Shown: positions 30,064-42,393 of the stretch, piece after piece
Layout: every line of letters starts with the position of its first letter
How positions within the stretch are numbered: position 1 is the stretch's first letter
Source: Aurifilum marmelostoma
Taxonomy: Eukaryota; Ascomycota; Sordariomycetes; Diaporthales; Cryphonectriaceae
Length of the DNA: 64,000 nt
Assembly: GCA_027559495.1 (NCBI GenBank)
Contig: JAMXSV010000028.1
Span: 620,001-684,000 of the forward strand
Direction: 5' to 3'
Program-made: the position numbers and the translations under genes
Notes under the pieces: generated by a model
The model's database searches: none
Seen by the model: the letters and a program-made list of their open reading frames with translations, nothing else
What the model was told of the DNA's origin: nothing

Positions 30064-32168
30064 ATGAAGCAGACGAGCAAGGCCGCCCTCCTGGCAGCCT
30101 CTTGGCTCGCCGCACAAGATGCCTATGCACAGTTTGTCCCTGCGCCGACGGATCTCAACGAGACCACGGGCTACCTGGATATTCCTGTGCGGTCCAAGCA
30201 GGTTCCTGATGGCATCTGTGAGACTACGCCAGGTGTCAAGTCCTACTCTGGATATGTCGACATTGCCGAGAACGAACACATCTTCTTTTGGTTCTTTGAA
30301 GCGCGCAATGAGGATCCTACTACTGCTCCACTGACAGTCTGGATCAACGGCGGACCTGTAAGTCTCTGGAGGCGTGAGGAGCCAAGCTACTCGAAGGGTT
30401 AATGAGATGCTAATTCTCTTTGTTAACCAATACAGGGCTCTTCGTCTATGATCGGGCTATTCCAAGAGAATGGCCCGTGTGGCGTTGATTATGACGGCAA
30501 CTTGTACGTAGTGAGCGGGACAAGTCAGAAGAAGCCTCTTTCATGATTGGGAGCCCCACACTTACCTCAACGACCAGGTACAATAACCCATACTCCTGGA
30601 ACAATGCCAGCAACATGCTCTTCATCGACGAGCCAACGGGCACGGGCTTCAGTTACTCTAGTGCTGTCCCGGCCTACGTATCAGACTACTACGACATTGT
30701 CCAGCTCCCGAACGACACCTGTCCCGACTACGCTGCCGATCTGGACTGTGGCACGTACTCATACGCCAGCCTGCTCGACACGGCCAACTCGACCTCGGCC
30801 GCCGCCCCACGTTTCTGGAGGACCCTGCAGGGTTTCATGGGCGCATACCCCCAGTACTCCCGCGAGTCCTTCCACTTCACCACCGAGTCTTATGGTGGCC
30901 ACTATGGCCCTATCTTCAACGAGTACATCGAGACGCAGAACGCCGCCATCAAGAATGGCTCGCTTCCGGGTGCCCACCAGATCAACCTCGCCTCGGTAGT
31001 GATCGGGAATGGATGGTACGACCCGCTCATCCAGTATGCCGCTTATTACAACTTTACAGTCTACCCAGGAAATACATGTGAGTCGCAGCTTGAGCCGTTC
31101 CTCGGCGCCTTGCCGCCCCGGAATAAAGGTCTAACACGTATAATAGATGATTATTCACCATTTGATGCCTCTACGCAGGCCAAGATGTACAACGGCATGT
31201 ACGGGGCCGGCAATTGCTACGATCTGACAACATCGTGCTACGAGACTGGCATCAACGAGATCTGCTCCTATGCCGACGACTTTTGTTACTATGAGGTCGA
31301 GGCTGTGTTGGATGACGCGGCGGATCGCGACGAGTACGACATCCGCGAGCTGCAGCCGGACCCGTTTCCCTACGAGTTCTATGTCGATTACCTAAACACG
31401 CCAGAGGTCTTAGCCGCGATCGGCGCCTTTGTGAACTTTACTGAGGGATCGGACTACGTCGGCGATGCCTTTGGCAGCACGGGTGACGACGACCGGGAGG
31501 ATGGGACCCTCGAAGCTGTACGAAAACTTGTGTCCCAGGGTATCTATGTCGTCCATTATGCCGGTGATGCGGACTGTATGTTCCCCGCTGAAATCTTGTC
31601 CTTGGACCACTCTCATGAAAAGAAAAGATCGACTAATTGAACTCCTTCTTATCCAGACAACTGCAACTGGCTCGGCGGCCAGGCCGTAGCTGAGAAGATC
31701 AACGCCACCAACTTCAACTCGGCCGGCTTCACCAATATCACCACCTCAGACGGCATCGTCCACGGCCAGGTGAAGCAGAGCGACAACTACGCCTTCGCCC
31801 GTGTCTACTACAGCGGCCATGAGGTGCCCTTCTACCAGCCCCTGCTGGCCCTCGAGATGTTCGAGCGCGTCCTGGCCGGCAAAGACGTGGCAACCGGCCT
31901 GGTCGGCATCGCCAGCAACTACACCACCGTCGGCCCCAGCATCAGCACCTTCCGGGAGGGCAACGCCACCGTGCAGTTCGATGTTGTGCCCACGAGCGCC
32001 ACCTACAATGTGACCACCGGCGCCCCGAACCCGTACTCGTCCAACGAGACCGCTAGTGATGTGCTGAGCGGCTCGGCCTCCTCGCAGAAGCGCCGGAAGG
32101 CCAAGGCCAAGAGGTCGCAGAAGAAGCGGACAGCTCCTCTCTTGCGCCAGATCAAGCGCTGGGCGTGA
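30064..32168 (+). CDS. Secreted serine carboxypeptidase (S10, carboxypeptidase S1-like)
   Basis: Removes C-terminal residues from peptides, probably outside the cell or in the vacuole. Five exons (30064-30357, 30436-30503, 30578-31077, 31147-31575, 31657-32168) join in phases 0, 2, 1 and 1 to give 600 residues. Residues 1-22 are a signal peptide ending DAYA. WINGGP|GSSSMIG is rebuilt at the first splice. The catalytic Ser is in FTESYGGHYGP (near 223), Asp in YAGDADYNCNW (near 429, rebuilt by the last splice) and His in SGHEVPFYQP (near 485). There are many N-glycosylation sequons. Intron 3 (31078-31146) is 69 bp with no stop, so unspliced RNA stays open; splicing restores the usual NTYDYSPFDAS. 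The last 30 residues are strikingly basic (KRRKAKAKRSQKKR), unusual for a secreted enzyme, with Kex2-like KR sites. Confidence 0.94.
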
Positions 32169-32592
32169 GGAACGGGGTAGTGGCTTTTACGCAAGTAGAA
32201 TGGCTAGTAATGTTCTTATAATGTAAACAGCAATTACAAGACAGATTCGCCCCTTTATCAGAAAGATCCCAATCTAAGACCAGATCTTTATCCTTTTACG
32301 TTGAATAGGGTTTCTTTTTCTTCTGTGTCTTGTCCCCCTCCTTGGAGAGACCTCTGCACGTTGTCACATGCCAAGCGTCTCGGAGTCACTACACCCCGTT
32401 GACTGTCCTGAGTCTGTTAGAGCAGGACTTCGATGCTCAGCTTCATTCAATCTTTCACAGTGAAAATGAACTGAAGGTGCGAATTGTTCTCGCAAGCTGC
32501 TGATATCCTCGTCAAGATCAGATCGATTACAGGATGTATGAGAATGACTTGCTAATGGTGACAAGTTTAGTGGTAGAACTACTGATCTTTTT
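32169..32592. other. 3' flank of the carboxypeptidase gene
   Basis: AT-rich sequence between the carboxypeptidase stop and the 5S rRNA promoter. No gene is seen. Confidence 0.5.
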
Positions 32593-32600
32593 ACAATATA
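32593..32600 (+). promoter_or_regulatory. TATA element of the 5S rRNA gene
   Basis: ACAATATA lies 32 to 25 bases before the first base of the 5S gene. Neurospora 5S genes need a TATA element at about -29 to -26, and here those positions read ATAT. Placement matches; use is inferred. Confidence 0.6.
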
Positions 32601-32624
32601 GTTCGGTAATACTTGATTACAAGC

Positions 32625-32743
32625 ACATACGACCATAGGTAGTGGAAAACTTGGGATCCCGTCCGCTCTCCCCTAAATAAGCCACTAACCGCCGGATTAG
32701 TAGTTAAGTGGGTGACCATTAGCGAATACCCGGTGTTGTATGT
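32625..32743 (+). rRNA. 5S ribosomal RNA (dispersed copy)
   Basis: The 119-base sequence starts ACATACGACCATAGG and ends GGTGTTGTATGT, then a T run (32743-32747) that would stop RNA polymerase III. Ends 1-9 and 111-119 pair fully (ACATACGAC with GTTGTATGT, one G-T pair). GGT-AGTGG pairs with CCACT-A-ACC as helix II. TGG-GTGA-CCA forms the helix IV end. GGATCCCGTCCGCT and AAGCCACT are the conserved internal control sequences. Compared from memory with Neurospora 5S, many changes occur as paired substitutions, which suggests a working gene and not a relic. It stands alone between a carboxypeptidase and a proline-rich protein gene, as in fungi whose 5S genes are scattered and not in rDNA repeats. 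Confidence 0.92.
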
Positions 32744-34867
32744 TTTTGCCTTTCTGGCAAAACCCCTTTTTTCTTCCCCTGTCCCATCCCTGCGTATATG
32801 ATGAGTATTGAATATCAATGAAATCAGGAAACTCTTCCTATCTATTTTTCTTATGTATAGGCTGAAACACCAAGGCAACGGTCAAGGCATCATGCCCAGG
32901 TCCAAATACACCGCAATGATAGGGTTCAGCCACTGCAGCGGAGCACAGCAGCAGGGCACAGCCCTTCTGCAGAGCCAGCCAGATCGCCCCCATTGTTCCA
33001 GCTGGCGGATGTATCCACCGCCGCCACTACGGCACGAGCCTGACCAGGTGAATACAGCAGCAGACTGGCCCTAGCTAGGCAGAACTTCAATGGTAAAGGT
33101 TCAGAATGCCAAAGTCGCCCTGGCGGCCCAAAGGAAAAGCAAAGAGAAGAAAAATCGCTCGATCAGCGGTGCCCTATGGCCCAACCAGCCGGGCTCAGCC
33201 TTGTCTCGATATGTCTCTTTCCCCCCGAATGATTCTGGGTTGAGGATGCTCGCCGTCGGCCTTGATGGTGGACTGCTGCTGCACGCCGGGTCCAAACTTT
33301 ATCACTATCAGCGACGTGCAGCCTCGAAATTCGAGGGCCCATGCTGCAGCTTTCCGCTGCGATGTATATTTGCATGTCCCAAGTACCAACAGGGCGAGAC
33401 TTGGAACGAGGGCCCCCCTGCCACATAGAAGACGCTCTCAGAGAAGGGGGGAAAAAACGGAAGAAAGCGCTGGCACGCCCTAAGTCATCACCAGCTCACG
33501 TCGAACGAAGCCTTGATGCTATCCCTGGGCAGCCACGGCAAATGTTCAATGTTGGTTAGGGACCGAGACCCACCTGCAGGGCGAGGAGAGGGCGGCGCGC
33601 TCTCGACGCAACCACTCCCGCACTTCCAAGACGTGGGCCACGTTGGCCAGGCCAGAAGACCCTGGAATACCACCCCCCCCCCCCCCGCCCATCGATTCTT
33701 CCCTGCTTTTAGGTCGTGTTCTAGGTCTGCAGGCCAACGTCATCGGCTGACAGGAGGTCTCAGCGATTGTCCAACCACAAATCGCGTCCACGGTCACCAC
33801 AGAGCCCATTTCTCAACCAGGGGACCAGGGAGGGAAGAAAAAGAGAGCTTCATCTGGCTGTGGTGCAGACACATGTCTCGATCTCTGCCCTCGTCAGGTG
33901 AGGACCCATCATTCATGTACTGCACTGTACATCCATAGTTGATCGGGGGGTTCACGATGCGCCACGATCCCCTGTCGGCGATGGGCAGGAAGAGACATGT
34001 CCTGGCACACTACGTATATACGGACGTACTATGTACGCAGGAGGGTGAACCACCCATGTACCATACCACAAGTAAGCGTCACCCACTGCCACCCACTAGG
34101 GGAGGCTTATTTTCTGCTTGGGAAGGAGGGAAGGGGCGTAAGTATGGGCAAGTGACGAAAGAGTGCGCAGGGGAGGGGCAACCAGGAGGGCAGTGTCATT
34201 CTTTCCATGCGCAGAGCCGCCACCACCACCTGGCACGGCATCTAGACTCAAAAAAGACTTGACGTGACCCGCTCCTGCCCACTTTCACCCACTGCAACAC
34301 ATGGCTGTGTGTGTTGTACTATGGTACTTTGACCCATGATTGTTGATATATAGTGTATGTCTCTTGTCTCTCCTGATCGTTTACGCCTTACCACACCTTA
34401 CTTATTTTCCTCGCTCATCCTCCCAAGAACTACTCTCTCCATCTGACCACAGTTATTATTCTGTCCTTCTACAACACACTTCTGCGCCGCCATCCATCTT
34501 TGGGCATTGCATTAGTAGCCTGTCATCACAACCTCCCCTCGGCCCGCATCGTCAGACCCCGCGGCCGTCAGATCCTCTTCCATCGAAACAACTTCAGCAA
34601 TCCAGCCTGCACCACATTTAGCCCTCGGCCACTAAAGTAGCCGTCGCTGCCTTCAACTGGAATAACATAACACCAGGCTGTGGTCCCCAGCGTCGGCTGC
34701 AGCGACATCTTGTTCACCTGAGATCTCAAGGCTGCTTGCCCTCGAGTCGCATCTCATCAGTCAGTAGTCTACCTTTTTCTTTCCTGTTATTCCTCTACTT
34801 GTTGTCATCCTGTGTCCTCTCCTGCCTGCGTGACCTACGTTGATTCTGTCCAAACAATCTTTTCATC
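32744..34867. other. Intergenic, 2.1 kb, no gene supported
   Basis: Between the 5S gene and the proline-rich protein. It contains a C14 run (33673-33686) and, on the right, a long pyrimidine-rich leader (about 34340-34860) that is probably the 5' UTR of the next gene. The open frames show no domain. Confidence 0.5.
33673..33686. repeat. Poly-C run (C14)
   Basis: Fourteen consecutive C in intergenic sequence. Confidence 0.95.
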
Positions 34868-35589
34868 ATGTATTTCTACGCGCCCATTGATTACGGTATT
34901 GCCTCCACCGATATCCTCATCATAATCACACGTCTTTGCACTCAGAGGAGGATAAGAACTCACATGGCTAACTCAACACTCTTCCAGTGCCCTCAAAGGA
35001 GTATCGCCACGCCAAGAAGGTGGTGTACCTCGAGCCACCCGTACCGGGCAGCGTAACCGTCAAGCGTAGAATTACGAGAGTCGTCCCGCCGCCACCACCA
35101 CCTCCCCAGCCTAGGCCGCCGCCAGTCATCGAGCAGCCAGCGCCACCACCACCGCCAGTCTTTCTTCCCCCACCGCCACCACCACCACCGCCACCGGTCA
35201 TCATGCTTCCACCCCCACCTCCGCCTCCTCCCATCCGCGATGAGATCGATGTTATCGCCGTGGACGTCGAGCCCTCGGTCACCTCCAAGAAGTCTTCCAA
35301 GAGAAGTTCATCCTCCTCCTCGTCTTCCTCCGCATCTTCAAGGAGGACAAGCAGCAGAGCCCGCACCGAGGTAGCCGAGCGCGAGAGGGAGCTCGTCATT
35401 GAGAGGGAGAGACTTGTTCCCGTGTACCGGCCCCGAAATTACGAATACCGCTACGTTGAGGGCCCCAAGCGGCAGCAGTCTCTGCCTCCCTGCCCGCCGA
35501 GCCCTCCGCGTCGCGAGGAGGTGGAAAGGGAGAGAATAACTATTGATATTGAGGATCGTAGGAGGTCCAGAGGCCGGTATTATTACTGA
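34868..35589 (+). CDS. Small proline-rich fungal protein, function unknown
   Basis: Exon 1 is 28 bases (34868-34895, MYFYAPIDY) with donor G|GTATTG. Exon 2 is 34988-35589 after CTTCCAG, joining in phase 1 for 209 residues. The N-terminus after the splice (VPSKEYRHAKKVVYLEPP, then GSVTVKRRITRVV) is the most ordered part. Residues about 45-95 hold three blocks of consecutive prolines (up to 10), separated by PVIEQPAPP and PVIMLPP. A serine run follows, then a charged helix (EVAERERELVIERERLVPVYRP) and a tail (RREEVERERITIDIEDRRRS) ending in YYY. Proline runs of this kind bind profilin, SH3 or WW domains; that is inference. No signal peptide or membrane segment. The long pyrimidine-rich leader suggests strong expression or translational control. 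Confidence 0.8.
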
Positions 35590-37107
35590 AGGGGCCGTCG
35601 CAGGCAGTGACGGTGGAAAACGGTGAATATCCAAGAGTCCTACCACTTCGTTGATTTTGGCTCTGTTTTCCGTTTTGGAGTGTCTTCTTCTTTTTCTCGC
35701 GTTTTTGTTTTTGTTTACTACGACGACTGAGATACGATCTCTTCCTATGAGGTGAATCTGAATCTTGATCTAATGCGGAGAGTCAGCCGAGGCGTTACCA
35801 TCAGACCGGACGAAATTTGTGAACCCGGATTCACTACTCACTTATTATTGATCAACAACGGCAGGCGACGGGACGGGATGGGATGGGATGGCGAATTTGT
35901 TGGATTACAGTATACCCTCGGGAATCAATGGCGGGCAAGGCAATTACTTTTTGGTTGTCTTCGAATTTAGGACTTGCCAAGGTGTGGGCGCCAACCTGAC
36001 CGGAGCAGGTCTATATACACTTATTTCCTCATGATGATGAACAAAATTAGTGTGGACAGCTCATTGATCGTTGTTCATCTTTTCTCTCTCTTTCTACCTC
36101 TTGCTGGTTTTAATGTTCTTATTTCTGGTGGTCTATTCGTCAAACAGACTGAAACTCAGGAGAAAAGAATGTCACATGTCGTCACCAGAGTGCGATATCA
36201 GTATGGCAAGCATGATTTTCTATCAATTTTCGATTTTCCTAACCGACACCACGTGTGCGTAACATTGGGAATCATTCTTCACGTTTTCCCCTGTCGAGTT
36301 GACTCTTGTCAAGCCGCCAACCACTCACGATCAAATAGCCACCAGCCAAAAGAAAAGGGGAATAAAATAAAATAAGATCACTCGCAGAGAACCACCAGCC
36401 GTAGAATATGCAGAGGGAAAAGAAACACAAAAAGTTACCGCCCCAGTAGCCGCCTGAAGCGGACTGCTAAAAATGGTCAAAAGTTAACCAAGAAGAACAG
36501 CAAATCTGCTGAGTGCAAGACAACCAGTCCCATCTGTCTGATGTCTCAGCGCAAACTCCATACATAAAAATTGTGTAACCCAACCGAAGACTTGTGCCAC
36601 CGGGATAAAGTTATATAGTAGACTCTTGACTGTTTTAGTTGCTCGTTCAGGCCCTTCTTCTTCCCTCTGCCTGTCATTTCGTGATATCATGAGTACTGCA
36701 GGAAAACCAAATCCAGGGTGAAAATGCTTAGACCCGCATGTGGTCTGCACAGGATAAAAAGTGATTAAAATATTATTCTGCGCGTCGTCGCCCCCTGGCT
36801 TGCCAGTCAGGGCTGAATGCCTGTGCGTAGGATCTTCCTCCGGAAGGAGCCTAGATGTTGCAAATATCATGGATTGGCGTCGATTGGGCGTATCTGCTGA
36901 GGGGGAAAGCATAAAAAAAAAGTAGGACCAAAAATGGGGGATATATCGCTCTTCGCTCTGCTAGATGAATGGTATCTCGTAAATGGTAAATGGGATGTAG
37001 ATGCTGTGCATGTATAATAATAAATACAGTTTGATGCGGTGCAGAGAAGGAAAGAGAACAAAAAAGTCTTGACCAATGTGAAAAACCCGTGACTGTGAGT
37101 ACACTCC
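35590..37107. other. Convergent 3' flanks, 1.5 kb, no gene seen
   Basis: Between the stops of the proline-rich gene (+) and the RhoGAP gene (-). The sequence is AT-richer and interrupted by stops. No RNA gene or repeat is visible. Confidence 0.5.
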
Positions 37108-40100
37108 TCACTGGTAACGCGTCTCCTCCCGAAGGCGAGACATAGAGCCCTGAGGTGTCACGCCTCTGGGCGGTAGGCCCATAAGCAAAGAGCTCTCTCG
37201 TCGGCTGGCTCTCGTGCTATAGGGCTGGTCATAGGCGGCCGTCTTCTCGCTGCTCTGTCGTTGCTGTGCGAGATAGTACTGGCTCGGGTCAGAACCTGGG
37301 GGAACCATCATACTCTCGTAGGCTGGACGGGTTGAGAGACCTGTGTTGTTGTTTTGTTGCGCATACGGATTCGGCTCATAACGCTGGGAGAGAGGTGGGG
37401 TGGGCGTTGATCTGAGCTGAGAGAACCCACCGACAGGGGGCGGCGTGTTACCCCTCCGCTGTTCAGCCAATGCCTCCGCGAGACGGTGCCGATGGGGCGA
37501 CTCGCGTAATCCACCCGATGTTGCCGGCCTGGGGGGGATTTCGATTGATCCTGTCTCGGTGGAGTCGTCCATTGATCCAGGAGACGGGAGCTCGTACTCT
37601 TCTGGCGTGATGCCAAAAATGGCTTCATAGTTCTGCAGGAGCAGGGCAAAGACAGGAGCTGGGATGGTAAGCGTGGGGGAAAAGACGATGCCGACGTTAC
37701 GAACAGTCATCTTGTTCCGATCGGCATTGTTGATGATCTTGATCAAGAAAGCGATCAGGTATCTGAGCAGTGCGCCGTTGGCCAGCGGAAGGCGCTTCAC
37801 GAGTTCGTGAAGTACTGCAATTTTCTCTTGTTGCGTGTTCATCTCGGTGACGGCCACGAACTCCAGGTGAAGGTCTCTTGTCAGGATGCTAGTCGGCAGC
37901 TCTCGCAGATATGCCTTCAGCATGGACGCGACAGCATGAATGTCGTGGTACTGTTCGTCTTCGAGCAGATTGATGTCGCCCTCGGTGTCGAATCGCTCCT
38001 TGAGTTGCTTGATCACCAAGTTGGAACCGCTGAGACGGAAGATGCCTTCCTCTGTGATTGCTCCCCGAGCATCGAGATACTGGATGCAGCGGTAGATAAC
38101 AGCCGGTAACGGAACCCTGACGTCCCGAGGAGAGTTGTACTTCACAGCCTCGGCGAGGGGAGCGCCGAACACACGACGAACCGGTCCCGAGTACATGGCG
38201 GAACCAGAAGAACCACCCTGGTCGCTGAAGAGCGAGTCTGTGCCGTCGCTGGATGATCTCTGTTTCGGTCCAAAGCCGAAGAAGCTCCGCTTTTTAGCTT
38301 TCTTCTCGTCCATACCCTGGGGAACCAAGCCGCCCATCTTGTTCTGCCAAGTTGCTGAATCGGGAGGCATCCACTGAGCATCCCGTGGCGCCGAAATGGA
38401 ATAAGGGGTTTGCGACGGCACCGTCACCACGGACGGAGTCTCAGTGTACTCAGTCGAAGGAATGTCGCCCTGTTTGGTAGTGTCGTAGCTCACCCCGATG
38501 AGTGTGTCCTCGGAATCCCTGGGATGCTGCTGCTGCTGCTGCTGCTGAGACCGCCCCTGCTTCTTCTTGTTGTTTGGGCCCTTGCTGTGTCCAGAGCTCG
38601 ACCCGTGCCGGTCCTGTGTCTTGCTCTCATCGTCCGTCGGTTCTTTGAAATTGGTCCAGGGAAGCAAGACGTTGACCCACAGATCGCGTTCCTTGTCGCT
38701 CTCGGCACAAAGGACGTGTTTCGTCATCGTAGAGGGGTCCTTCTTCTTCGGTTCCAGGATCAGAAAGGCATGGCGATACTGGTTGTCAGCCTCATCATTT
38801 ATACCACTGGGTGAGGTTGGGTCGTTCTGAGGATGAGACTGCCTCCCGATCTGGGCCCCCTGAAGCTTGATAGTGCCCAGGTGTGCCCCTCCAGGCGTCT
38901 CAAAGTACTTCAGCAGCGGGCCCTCGACGACGAAGAACCTGGCCTTCCAGCCACCGAAATTTTTACCTCGTTTGGTCAGGTAGCCGCTCTTGTACTGTCG
39001 CCCGCCGGGACCATGCTTCTGCCCTCCTTCTTCGTCCTGACCCGTGGCAGACCCCATCTCGTCAGCATTGGGCGGCAGCACATTTGTCGACAGATACCTG
39101 CAAAGGTCGATGGCTGCGCTCGTGTCCAGAGGTGTACTGAAAATCTCCTCGAGGTATTGATCGAGTGCACGCCGGCGGGCATCCAGTTTTGCTGGAGCGT
39201 GGCCGCTGAAGAGTGACCGATCGGGTGTCTTCGCGGAGAAGTCGGGACACTGCTTCAGCTTAGAGTCGAGCTTGGCGAGAGACAGTGAATCTTTTTCGAC
39301 TCGCCATAGCTCTCCTCCATCCGCTCTGGAGAGGACTGCAAGAGTGAACACGGGATCCTCCTCCAGCTGTGTCAAGGTCATCAGGCTCGCACGCGACGGC
39401 TTCATTCTCGAGGACGCGACTTTCACGGTGACTGCGATTAACGCATTTGGTGTGATCAGCAGGTCCGGGTATTCTTCAGACATGAAACCTTTGTACACCT
39501 TTGTGCGTTCTGCCGTGCTCTCCCGGCTGGATGTCGGGGTGTCAACAGCCTCAGGATCAGCAGTCTTTTTCTTGACGATGTGGAGTGGTTGAGGAGATTT
39601 AAGGACCAGAGCCTCGTGTGGCGACGGAGTCTGGAGAGGGGTGTTCGGTGGCAAGGGTATGGGTTGCCTAGGTGCCCGAGGCGACAATGTCGCTGCAAGA
39701 GAACCAGCCGGTCGAGGTGAAATCGGCGGTGAACTTGGCCCTGAGCCAACTCCGATCGGACGGGGGCTCCCAGGCAAGCCTATGCTCACACTCGCTTCTG
39801 AAGCCCGATCATTGAGCATGCCAGCCAGAGATCCTAAAGACTCCGGGGCATTCGGCCTGTTCAATGATCTCGGAGAAGGGACCGGCGTCTCATTCAACAC
39901 TTGTATCTCGGGTGGCGGTGCCTCTTTGGGTGTTCCCTTGGCGCTGCTGCTTTGCTTGCTCTTTTTCGAAAGGCTCCGTGCTTCCGCTTCCTTCAGGGCT
40001 AAGATCTCACGCATCTGGTCATCTTCCTGCCGCGTCCTGCGACGACCTCGCTTGGTCCTGGTAATCTCGTCGACCTCGAGCAGTTCACCAGTATCCAGGT

Positions 40101-42393
40101 CGCTGTCATCCTCCTCCTCTTCCTCCTCTTTGGTCATTGCTGGACTGGATTTCGCGGGCTTGAGTTGTAGAGGTGCTGGAGGGGGCCTCCTCGGTGGTGG
40201 TACTGGTGGTACTGGGAAGTCCGATAGACCATCATCGTAGGTCGTTGACGACGAGGTCATCTCGGGACCCACTGCCTGCTGGGGCGCAGCAGGAGGGGGA
40301 GTTCGTGGAGACGGTGGCTGGCGGTGTGAACTCGTTCTCGGCGGCAGGTGGGCATTCAGCGGCAGCTCATTTGCCATATCCCTCTGTTTCCTCAGGGCCT
40401 CGGCCTCTCTCTCCTCGGCGTCGGGATCATACTGGTCGAGTGCATGTTCGCTTGCCTCGGGCATCATATGGGAAGGGTTCAGGATCTCACCGACCGCAGA
40501 GGGAGGTCCATTGCTGCTCTGATCGGCCGGAGGGGTGATCGGATATGGTGCCATGGCAACATCGACGGGCGAGAGCCTATCAGAGCCGACGCTGGGGGAA
40601 GCAGGTATGTCGAGCATGGGTTGCTTCACTGTAACAGGCGCAGCGTCTGCAGGACTCGAGCCCGAGCCCTCCTCTGAATCATGGGGTAGACCTGGCGAAG
40701 ATCCGGGGGGCGTTGACTGTGATGAGACCAGATCCTTCAGCTTCTTCCTGTATTTCTCCTTCTCCTTCAGGGATCGTTCCAGGTCCTTGTTCAGCCCCAA
40801 GATCATGGCCCTCTGCTTGTCCACCAGCCTCCAGAGCTGCGCATTCTGTTGTGACTGCGCCTGCTTCTCCTTGAGGAGGTAGACTATCACGGCCTCAGGC
40901 GAGCCCGCGGCCTTGACCAGCCTTTCTATGTCAGCTGGACTCGAAGCGACATCTTGGGGGTTTCTCGGCGCAGAGGACCCTGCGGAAATGGCAGAGATGG
41001 CAGAGTCTATGGACGAGTTTCGGGGAGGGCCCTTGACAGTCTCCATCCTCGACGACCCAGGTACGCCCTGGGAAGCTGCGCTGGTCGAAACTCCAGATCT
41101 GTTCGCAGGATCGGGTATGATGTTGTTGTCATTCGGAATGCGTAGAGAGAGCGACCTAATCAACAAGTTAGTCTAGATCCCAGGGAGCACTGCGGTGGCG
41201 ACTATGAGTCGGCGACAGCAAACAGAATGTCACGAAGCGAGTGAGTCCACGGACCTAGCTGCTTTCTTGTCTTCAGGCGTTGCTGTACCAGAGGAATCGC
41301 TGTTGTAGTACGAATACTCGGGGTCGGGGCTGTGTCTCGAGGTTTGTTGAGGGGGATGCGCCGTCATACCAGCCGCCTCGGTCGAATGGGCTGTGGGCGT
41401 TGCGACTTGTGAGGTTGATGACGGTATTGTAGTGGCAATGGGCGTGCTTGGATGGTTGAAATTCGACCTGTATGGGCTAGGACTGGTCGGGGGAGAGATT
41501 GCAGTGGTATTATGAAGCGGGCTGGGTGCAGGTTTCCGGAATCTGGAACAGGAGAGGAATGTGGATCAGTAAGAAGTACTGTCGAGTAAATATTGAGCAC
41601 AAGGATGCACCAGACGTGTTGCGCGAGACAGACACTCTGACCGTCGCAACCACGGCGTTCAGTTGCACAGTGGAAAGTGTTCCCTTAGGATGATGGAGCA
41701 AAAAGACATCGAGCACTGTTATTCTCGAGGGAGGCTCGCGTGCGCCCACTGTGTGATAGCACAAAGACTAAGTCGAGTCGTTTGCAGCAACCGAGACAGG
41801 TTATGGGTGCCAAGGTACACGCAGAAATTCAAGATCTGGATGTCCTGTCCTTGCACGGGTATGTGTCTGTCTATGGGCGCAAAAGGGTTCGGGGAATGGA
41901 GGGGCAGATGGGCAAGAAACCAGATTTTCCTCTCTTCTCTTACTTACCTGGCACCAGTGCTTGACAGAGGGCTAGTTGTTGGCGAGCCCAGCGCGGCGGG
42001 TCCAGACGCAGTCGCACCCAAGGGGAAGATGGTGATAGGACTGGGGATGTGGGCGGGGTGAGACGAGTGCTGAGAAGGGCGACGATGACCAGCAGAACCA
42101 ATTGAGTCGGGCCTGCCTATAGTTGGGCTGTCCTGAATAGGGCTGCCGTACTGGTCATCGAAGCTGGTAGGCGAGACGGGTGTGTAGGGCATGGCATTGG
42201 GGCGGTAGTAATCCGGTATGGGTCGAGATGATGGGGACTGGGCGGGTTGGAACTGAGACTGAGACTTGGGCTGAGCATGTCCATGTCCATGTCCACTGCC
42301 GGCAGGACCACCGCTCGAGGCAGAGCCGGGGTCAGGCTGGGAGTAGACGAGGTCTGAAGGGTGCTCCCGATTCTGGTGCGCAAGCTGCGACAT
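37108..42393 (-). CDS. PX-PH-RhoGAP protein (Bem3-like GTPase-activating protein)
   Basis: Bem3-type proteins switch off Cdc42/Rho GTPases at sites of polar growth. Three exons (42393-41948, 41542-41255, 41155-37108) join in phase 2 twice to give 1593 residues. The first 330 residues are Ser/Pro-rich. A coiled coil lies near 330-390 (LLKEKQAQSQQNAQLWRLVDK, LNKDLERSLKEKEKYRKKL). A PX domain spans about 795-945 (VYKGFMSEEYPDLLITPNALI to LCRYLSTNVLPP). A PH domain spans about 965-1075 (KSGYLTKRGKNFGGWKARFFVVEG to RDLWVNVLLPW). A polyQ run (from CAG repeats) follows. RhoGAP covers about 1240-1425: FGAPLAEAV, the arginine finger in EEGIFRLSGSN, ELPTSILT, NKMTVRNVGIVFSPTL. The domain order is that of yeast Bem3. 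The disordered tail has many Ser/Pro sites. Confidence 0.95.

Noticed and set aside
34968..35399. Glycine-rich open frame antisense to the proline-rich protein
   Set aside because: Gly runs are the complement of CCN proline codons; the sense frame has a proper splice and start.
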